Shown here: positions 59,363 to 64,000 of the stretch, piece after piece
Position numbering within the stretch: position 1 is the first letter of the stretch
Layout of the letters: every line of letters begins with the position of its first letter
Assembly: GCF_027497215.1 (NCBI RefSeq)
Contig: NZ_CP114904.1
Coordinates: forward strand, 3,680,001-3,744,000
DNA from: Micromonospora sp. WMMD812
GTDB taxonomy: Bacteria > Actinomycetota > Actinomycetes > Mycobacteriales > Micromonosporaceae
Reading direction: 5' to 3'
Length of the DNA stretch: 64,000 bases
Position numbers and translations under genes: made by a program
The notes under the pieces: model-generated
Databases searched by the model: none
Told to the model about the DNA's origin: nothing
The model's input: only the letters and a program-made list of their open reading frames with translations

Positions 59363-61228
59363 GTGAGCAGCGCAGCCCCCACGGCCCCCGACGCCGCCCC
59401 TGAGCAGGCTCTCCGCCTCGCCGACCGGCCCACCCGCCGGTCCCGGACGACCCGGGTGCTGGCCGCCATCGGCCGGCACCGCGCGGACCTCGCGGTCGCG
59501 CTGTTCTTCGCCCTGCTGGCCGGCTGGCTCACCCACGGGTTGTGGCCGGACCCGGGCTCCCGGACGCTGGCGCTCAACCCGGCGGACCAGACCCTCTACG
59601 AGTGGTTCCTGGCGGTCGACGCGCGAGCCCTGCTCGGCGACTTCAACCTGCTCACCGACCGGCTCAACGCGCCGGACGGGGTGAACCTGATGACCAACAC
59701 CACGGTCATCGCGCTCGGCGTCGCCCTCTCCCCCATCACCCTGCTGCTGGGCGCGCCGGTCACCTTCGCCCTGCTGGCGGCGGCCAACCTGGCCGGCACC
59801 GCCGTCGCCTGGTACCTGCTCTTCACCCGGACGCTGCGCGCCCGCCGGCTCGCCGCCGGGCTGGGCGCCGGCCTCTGCGGCTTCGGCCCGGGGATGATCT
59901 CCCAGACCAACAGCCACCTGCACATGACCGCGCAGTGGCTGGTCCCGGTCATCGTCTGGTTGGTGGTCCGCCTGCTGCGCGCCGCGGACCCGGAGCGGGT
60001 CCGGCCGGTCGACCCGGCCGACGGCACGACCGTCGTGCTGGGGCCGGACCGGCGCCGGCTGGTCAGCTCCGCCGTCGGCCTCGCCGCGGCGGTCACCGCC
60101 CAGGTCTTCATCGGCGAGGAGGTGCTCTTCCTCGCCACGATCACCCTGCTCGTGATGGCGGTCACCTACGCCGCGGTGGACCGCGACCTCGCCCGCCGCG
60201 CGCTGCCCGCCTTCGCCGGCGGCATGGCACTCGCCGCCGGGCTGGCGCTGCTGGCGCTCGGCTACCCGCTCTGGTTCCAGTTCGCGGGCCCGCAGGGGGT
60301 CGCCGACGGCATGTTCAGCCCGCACTACTTCTCGGCGGACCTGCGCAGCTGGTGGACGGTCTCGCCGCTGTCCGTGGCGGGCAGCGACGACGCGGCCCGC
60401 CTCACCACCGGCCCGGCGGAGTACAACACGTTCCTCGGCTGGCCGCTGCTGCTGGTCACCGCGGCCTGCGCGGTCTGGCTGGGTCGCCGCCGGCTGGTGG
60501 TCGCCTGCGGCGTCGCGGGGCTGGTGATGGGCGTCCTCTCGCTCGGCCCCTCCGTGGTGCTCAGTGGGACGCGAACCGGGGTGCCCGGGCCGTACGTCCT
60601 GCTGTCGGGGCTGCCGGTGGTGGACGGCGCGCTCCCGATGCGGTTCGCCCTCGCCGTCCTGCCGCTGGCCGCGACGTTGCTGGTGCTGGCCGTGGACCGG
60701 GCGCTGCGCGGCACCGGCCGGGCACGGCGGCTGGTGCCGGCGGCGGTGTGCGCGGCGCTGCTGCCGCTCTTCCCCGCCCCGTTGCCGACCGCCGAACGGC
60801 CCCCGCTGCCGGAGTTCATCACCGGCGGCCACTGGCGGGAGTGCGTCCAGCCGGGCGGGGTGCTGGTGCCCGTCCCGCTGCCCACCCCGAAGGAGCCCTG
60901 GCCGATGCGCTGGGCCGCCGCCGCGGACGCCGCCTTCGCCACGCCGGAGGGTTTCTTCATCGGCCCGTACGGCCGGGGCGGCGGCGCGGCCATGGGCACC
61001 TTCCAGCAGCCCACCTCGGCCCTGCTCACCGAGGTCGCCCGCCGGGGCGACCTGCCGGTGATCGGCGACGAGCAGCGGCGGCAGGCCGCCCGGGACGCGG
61101 ACTTCTGGGGCGCCTCCTGCGTGGCCCTGGCCGCCGACGCCCCGCACGTGGACAGCCTGCGCGGCACCCTGGAGCAGCTCTACGGCCCGTCGACCCGCAT
61201 CGCCGACGCCTGGATCTGGCGGGTCTGA
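59363..61228 (+). CDS. Large membrane protein, glycosyltransferase-C-like
   Basis: 621 residues with about twelve membrane helices and a 130-residue C-terminal soluble domain with Trp and Asp/Glu-rich loops (HWRECVQPGGVLVPVPLP, EEVLFLATITLL in the membrane part). A first luminal loop after helix 1 carries NPADQTLYEWFLAVDARAL with acidic residues where GT-C enzymes hold catalytic Asp. It could be a polyprenyl-phosphate-dependent glycosyltransferase for envelope glycans; I cannot name a subfamily. GTG 59363 is 7 nt after TAGGGT (leaderless). A terminator follows. Confidence 0.75.
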   Translation: MSSAAPTAPDAAPEQALRLADRPTRRSRTTRVLAAIGRHRADLAVALFFALLAGWLTHGLWPDPGSRTLALNPADQTLYEWFLAVDARALLGDFNLLTDRLNAPDGVNLMTNTTVIALGVALSPITLLLGAPVTFALLAAANLAGTAVAWYLLFTRTLRARRLAAGLGAGLCGFGPGMISQTNSHLHMTAQWLVPVIVWLVVRLLRAADPERVRPVDPADGTTVVLGPDRRRLVSSAVGLAAAVTAQVFIGEEVLFLATITLLVMAVTYAAVDRDLARRALPAFAGGMALAAGLALLALGYPLWFQFAGPQGVADGMFSPHYFSADLRSWWTVSPLSVAGSDDAARLTTGPAEYNTFLGWPLLLVTAACAVWLGRRRLVVACGVAGLVMGVLSLGPSVVLSGTRTGVPGPYVLLSGLPVVDGALPMRFALAVLPLAATLLVLAVDRALRGTGRARRLVPAAVCAALLPLFPAPLPTAERPPLPEFITGGHWRECVQPGGVLVPVPLPTPKEPWPMRWAAAADAAFATPEGFFIGPYGRGGGAAMGTFQQPTSALLTEVARRGDLPVIGDEQRRQAARDADFWGASCVALAADAPHVDSLRGTLEQLYGPSTRIADAWIWRV

Positions 61229-61273
61229 CGCCGCTCGCCCACGGCGCGCGGCCACCCACCGGTCAGCACGCGA

Positions 61274-61307
61274 AGGCCCCCTCCCGCCCGGCGGCGGAAG
61301 GGGGCCT
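61274..61307. terminator. Bidirectional hairpin terminator before ndh end
   Basis: AGGCCCCCT (61274-61282) pairs with AGGGGGCCT (61299-61307) over a GC-rich loop, between convergent genes ending at 61228 and 61324. Confidence 0.7.
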
Positions 61308-61323
61308 GTCGTGGTACGTGGAC

Positions 61324-62655
61324 TCAGCTCTGGCGGGCGCCGACCGGCTGGGACGCCTCGGCGAACTCCTCGCGCGGGTCGTGCAGCTGGCCGAGCGCGA
61401 CCACCTCGCGCTTCAGGAAGAAGGCCAGGGACCAGTCGACGACCACCCGGACCTTCCGGTTGAAGGAGGGGATCCGGCTCATGTGGTACGTCCGGTGCAT
61501 GAACCACGCCGGCCAGCCGGTCATCTTGACGCCGTACACCTGGGCCACGCCCTTGTGCAGGCCCAGGCTGGCCACGCTGCCGACGTGCTTGTGCCGGTAC
61601 TCCACCGGCTCCCGGCCCCGGATGACCTCCTTGATGTTGTCCGCCATCCGGGCGGCCTGACGCACCGCGTGCTGGGCGCTCGGCGAGCAGTACGCCCCGG
61701 GCGGGCCGGTCAGGTCCGGCACCGCGGCGCAGTCGCCCGCGCTCCACGCGCCCTCGACCACCCGGTCGCCGTCGACCACCTGGAGGGTCGGCAGGCAGGT
61801 GACCCGGCGCCGCTCGTCGCGCGGGAAGTCGGTCCTGTCCAGCAGCGGCGACGGCTTGACGCCCGCCGTCCAGACGATGGTGTCGGCGGCGAAGCTGTCC
61901 CCGTCGGAGAGCTTGACCACCCCGTCGACGCAGGACTCGAGCCGGGTGTCCAGTCGGATGTCCATGTTCCGCTTGAGCAGCTGCTGCACCGTGTAGGCGC
62001 CCATGTCCCGATCCACCTCGGGCAGCACCCGCTGGGTGGCCTCGACCAGCACCCAGCGCATTTCGTCCGGCTCGAGCTCCGGGTAGTACCGCAGCGCGTC
62101 GCGGGCCATGTCCTCCATCTCGGCGAGCGCCTCGATGCCGGCATAGCCACCGCCGACGAAGACGAAGGTCAGCGCGGTCCGGCGGACCTCCGGGTCCGGC
62201 GTGACGGCCGCGACGTCGAGCCGGTCCAGCACGTGGTTGCGGAGGTAGATCGCCTCACCGATGGTCTTGAACCCGATGCCGTGCTCGTGCAGGCCGGGGA
62301 TCGGCAGCGTCCGGGACACCGAACCGGGGGCCACGATCACGTGGTCGTACGCGATCTCCCGGGTGGGGCCGGAGATCGGCTGGACCGTGGCGACCTTGCG
62401 GTCGTGCTCGATCCGCGTGATCGTACCCGCCACCACCTTGCACCGCCGCAACTCCCGTCGCAGCGGCACCACCGCGTGGCGGGGGGAGATGTTGCCCGCC
62501 GAGGCCTCCGGCAGGAACGGCTGGTAGGTCATGTGTGGCTGCGGGTCAACCACGATGACCTCAGCCTCACGGACGCTGAGCTTCTTCGACAGGCGCAGGG
62601 CCGCGTACAGGCCGACGTGCCCGGCACCCACCACAAGGATCCGCTTCGGATTCAC
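61324..62655 (-). CDS. ndh: Type II NADH dehydrogenase
   Basis: 443-residue membrane-peripheral flavoprotein passing electrons from NADH to menaquinone without proton pumping. FAD motif VVGAGHVG (about 8-15), NAD motif FVFVGGGYAG (about 163-172) and the FAD-binding AGDCAAVPDL (about 311-320) are intact. The C-terminal amphipathic helix (VDWSLAFFLKREVVALG) binds the membrane. GTG 62655 is the chosen start; GGGGAAAG 10 nt upstream is a weak ribosome site. It is probably monocistronic. Confidence 0.94.
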   Translation of the reverse strand: MNPKRILVVGAGHVGLYAALRLSKKLSVREAEVIVVDPQPHMTYQPFLPEASAGNISPRHAVVPLRRELRRCKVVAGTITRIEHDRKVATVQPISGPTREIAYDHVIVAPGSVSRTLPIPGLHEHGIGFKTIGEAIYLRNHVLDRLDVAAVTPDPEVRRTALTFVFVGGGYAGIEALAEMEDMARDALRYYPELEPDEMRWVLVEATQRVLPEVDRDMGAYTVQQLLKRNMDIRLDTRLESCVDGVVKLSDGDSFAADTIVWTAGVKPSPLLDRTDFPRDERRRVTCLPTLQVVDGDRVVEGAWSAGDCAAVPDLTGPPGAYCSPSAQHAVRQAARMADNIKEVIRGREPVEYRHKHVGSVASLGLHKGVAQVYGVKMTGWPAWFMHRTYHMSRIPSFNRKVRVVVDWSLAFFLKREVVALGQLHDPREEFAEASQPVGARQS

Positions 62656-62759
62656 GTCATCTATCTTTCCCCGGGGTGCTCGGGTATTCCCGTCCGCGCC
62701 CCCCTTCTGTGACGGAGCACAACCGCTGTGACCTGCGCAACTGATCGCCTTCCCGATTT

Positions 62760-63323
62760 TCACCGGCGGCGCAGCAGCCACCCCAGCATCGCCGCCACGC
62801 CCACCGCGACCAGCAACCCGGCCACCGTGGCCAGCTGGTAGCCGGTGCCGGCGCCGAGGTCGGGGACCTCCATCAGCAGCACCCCCAGCACCGCCGCGGC
62901 CAGCAGCACCGCGCCGGCTCGCACCAGCCAGCGCGTGATCAGCTCCGGGTCGACCACCGCGTCGTAGGGCAGCAGCGCAGCCAGTGCGCAGAGGGTGTGC
63001 AGCAGGTAGAGCAACGCGGACAGGGCGAGCAGCCGCCACAGCGCGATCGGCCGGCCGTACCCGTCGGCGGCGAGCAGCCACCCGCCCACGGTGACCAGCA
63101 CCGCGAACGTCGGCCAGACTCGACGTGGACCGACCGCGGGCAGCAGCGCCACCAGCACCAGCGCGCCGAGCTGCTGACCGGCGAGCACCTCCGCCGGGAA
63201 GGCCAGCAGGAAGCCGGCCACCGCGGTGAGGAAGATGCCGGCCCGGACCAGCAACGGGGTCAGGCTGATCCGGTTGGCCGCCGTACGCAGCGCCTGGACC
63301 CGTTCGGTGACGGCGTCGATCAT
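62760..63323 (-). CDS. Membrane protein linked to DUF58 gene
   Basis: 187 residues with six predicted membrane helices (about 22-43, 46-66, 70-88, 95-117, 131-152 and 158-182) and a short basic end LLRRR. GGGAGG lies 6 nt before ATG 63323. It follows the DUF58 gene by 46 bp on the same strand, so it is probably part of a MoxR-DUF58-type cluster extending beyond the window. Function unknown. Confidence 0.78.
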   Translation of the reverse strand: MIDAVTERVQALRTAANRISLTPLLVRAGIFLTAVAGFLLAFPAEVLAGQQLGALVLVALLPAVGPRRVWPTFAVLVTVGGWLLAADGYGRPIALWRLLALSALLYLLHTLCALAALLPYDAVVDPELITRWLVRAGAVLLAAAVLGVLLMEVPDLGAGTGYQLATVAGLLVAVGVAAMLGWLLRRR

Positions 63324-63369
63324 CGTGGGCCTCCCCCGTCCACCGGCCGCCCGCCGCGCGGCGTGGCGT

Positions 63370-64000
63370 TCACCGGCCACCAACGCGTGGGGCGGTCGCC
63401 AACCGGGCTACGTCGCGCAGCACCTGGTCCAGGCTGCCCGCGCCGGCCCAGCCCACCACCGGCACGCCGTGCTCGCGCAGTTGCGCGATCATCGTGTCCC
63501 GGTCCAACCGCCACAGCCGGTACGCCACCTCGGCCCAGCCCCGATCCTTCGGCGCGGTGAGGTCGGCGGGCAGGGTGTCCACCGCCACCACGAACCGGCC
63601 GGAGCGAGCCAGCCTCGCCAGCATCTGCGCCGACCGTTCGTCCAGCAGCGGGGTCAGCACCACCACCAGCGCGTCCGCGGAAAGCAACTGCGGACCGAAG
63701 ACCAGGTCGTACGGCTCGTGCCGGCTAGGCTCCACGTGGACGTCGAGGAGCCACTCCAACACGGTGAGGTACTGGCGGCGGCCGGTCGCGGGGCGCAGCC
63801 GGCGGGCCGTCGGCCCGTACTCCAGCAGCGACACCCGGTCGCCCCGGTGCAGGTAGTGCTCGGCGATCGCGGCCGCGGCTCGTACGGTGGTGTCCAGCAC
63901 CGAGGCGGCACCGGACACGCCGCCCGAGCGGCCGGCCTCGGCGAGCACGTCCAGCAGCACCACCACCTCCGCGTCCCGGTCGGAGAGGGTGGCGGCCACG
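63370..64000 (-). CDS. DUF58 domain protein, 3' part (cut by window end)
   Basis: At least 209 C-terminal residues of a DUF58 (von Willebrand A-like) protein. DAEVVVLLDVLAE resembles the metal-site strand of the fold, and RGDRVSLLEYG and TARRLRPATGRRQYLTVLEWLL are family features. Members work with MoxR ATPases and transglutaminase-like membrane proteins. The start lies past the window end, so the N-terminal membrane region is not visible. Followed by a small membrane protein gene in the same orientation. Confidence 0.8.
   Translation of the reverse strand, partial: VAATLSDRDAEVVVLLDVLAEAGRSGGVSGAASVLDTTVRAAAAIAEHYLHRGDRVSLLEYGPTARRLRPATGRRQYLTVLEWLLDVHVEPSRHEPYDLVFGPQLLSADALVVVLTPLLDERSAQMLARLARSGRFVVAVDTLPADLTAPKDRGWAEVAYRLWRLDRDTMIAQLREHGVPVVGWAGAGSLDQVLRDVARLATAPRVGGR

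Overview
This is a 64 kb stretch of a very GC-rich actinomycete chromosome. Several independent signs point to Micromonosporaceae, most likely Micromonospora. They are a whiB developmental regulator, a bldA-type tRNA-Leu(UAA), coenzyme F420 genes (fbiA, fbiB, a fused fbiC and a small deazaflavin-type reductase), mycothiol S-conjugate amidase (mca), actinobacterial families such as DUF3499, DUF4307 and TIGR03089, many GTG starts, and many leaderless genes. It is ordinary core chromosome: I see no insertion sequence, prophage, integrase or CRISPR array. From memory of the Mycobacterium tuberculosis gene order, the left half resembles the Rv3257-Rv3277 neighbourhood (DUF3499, metallopeptidase, whiB2, fbiA-fbiB, manB, TIGR03089, fadE25, purE-purK). 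The right half resembles Rv1074-Rv1082 (mca, DUF4307, greA, metB, cbs, GDSL hydrolase, thiolase). The two blocks lie next to each other here.

Layout. 0.5-3.2 kb: class III aminotransferase plus FAD amine oxidoreductase, looking like amine or polyamine catabolism. 3.3-5.0 kb: deazaflavin-type reductase, DUF3499, metallopeptidase-like protein and whiB, whose promoter carries a palindromic operator. 5.5-7.6 kb: a Tat-signal peptide protein, a DUF4331 protein and a small beta-rich protein. 7.8-13.9 kb: F420 synthesis (fbiC, then fbiA-fbiB), with a 13-bp tandem repeat and a large hairpin between fbiC and a membrane protein. 14-20.8 kb: an ArsR-type regulator, a Nudix hydrolase, mannose-1-phosphate guanylyltransferase, a glycosyltransferase and TIGR03089. 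20.9-25.5 kb: acetoacetyl-CoA ligase, hotdog thioesterase and acyl-CoA dehydrogenase. 25.8-34.1 kb: UDP-glucose dehydrogenase, a 1633-residue polytopic membrane protein, purE and purK.

34.1-41.7 kb: a DUF255 thioredoxin-fold protein, a membrane GGDEF-EAL protein, mca with a small membrane partner, DUF4307 and greA. 41.7-46.5 kb: one minus-strand run metB - amidase - DUF4328 - ilvA. 46.6-47.6 kb: a two-gene AbiEii-like toxin/antitoxin candidate. 47.6-51.6 kb: HIT protein, msrA, an unusual leader with a 12-codon micro-ORF and hairpins, RNase Z, a GNAT acetyltransferase and an HtrA-like protease. 51.7-56.9 kb: cystathionine beta-synthase, YkvA, two tandem SGNH hydrolases and a thiolase. 57-64 kb: two tandem Bax-inhibitor-1 proteins, bldA, a large membrane protein, type II NADH dehydrogenase, a small membrane protein and the 3' part of a DUF58 gene cut by the window edge.

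How the genes work together. metB, cbs and ilvA interconvert sulfur and threonine-family amino acids, while mca and msrA serve thiol and oxidative detoxification. fbiA, fbiB and fbiC make F420 (the CofC/FbiD step is not in the window). manC, the glycosyltransferase and ugd serve sugar nucleotides and cell-surface glycans. The acyl-CoA genes serve fatty-acid and ketone-body use. whiB with a BldD-like palindrome, bldA and a GGDEF-EAL protein all touch the actinomycete developmental and c-di-GMP network. At least seventeen genes have a TANNNT -10 hexamer only 6-8 nt before the start codon, which implies leaderless transcripts. Function calls rest on motif and family recognition by eye; no database search was possible.
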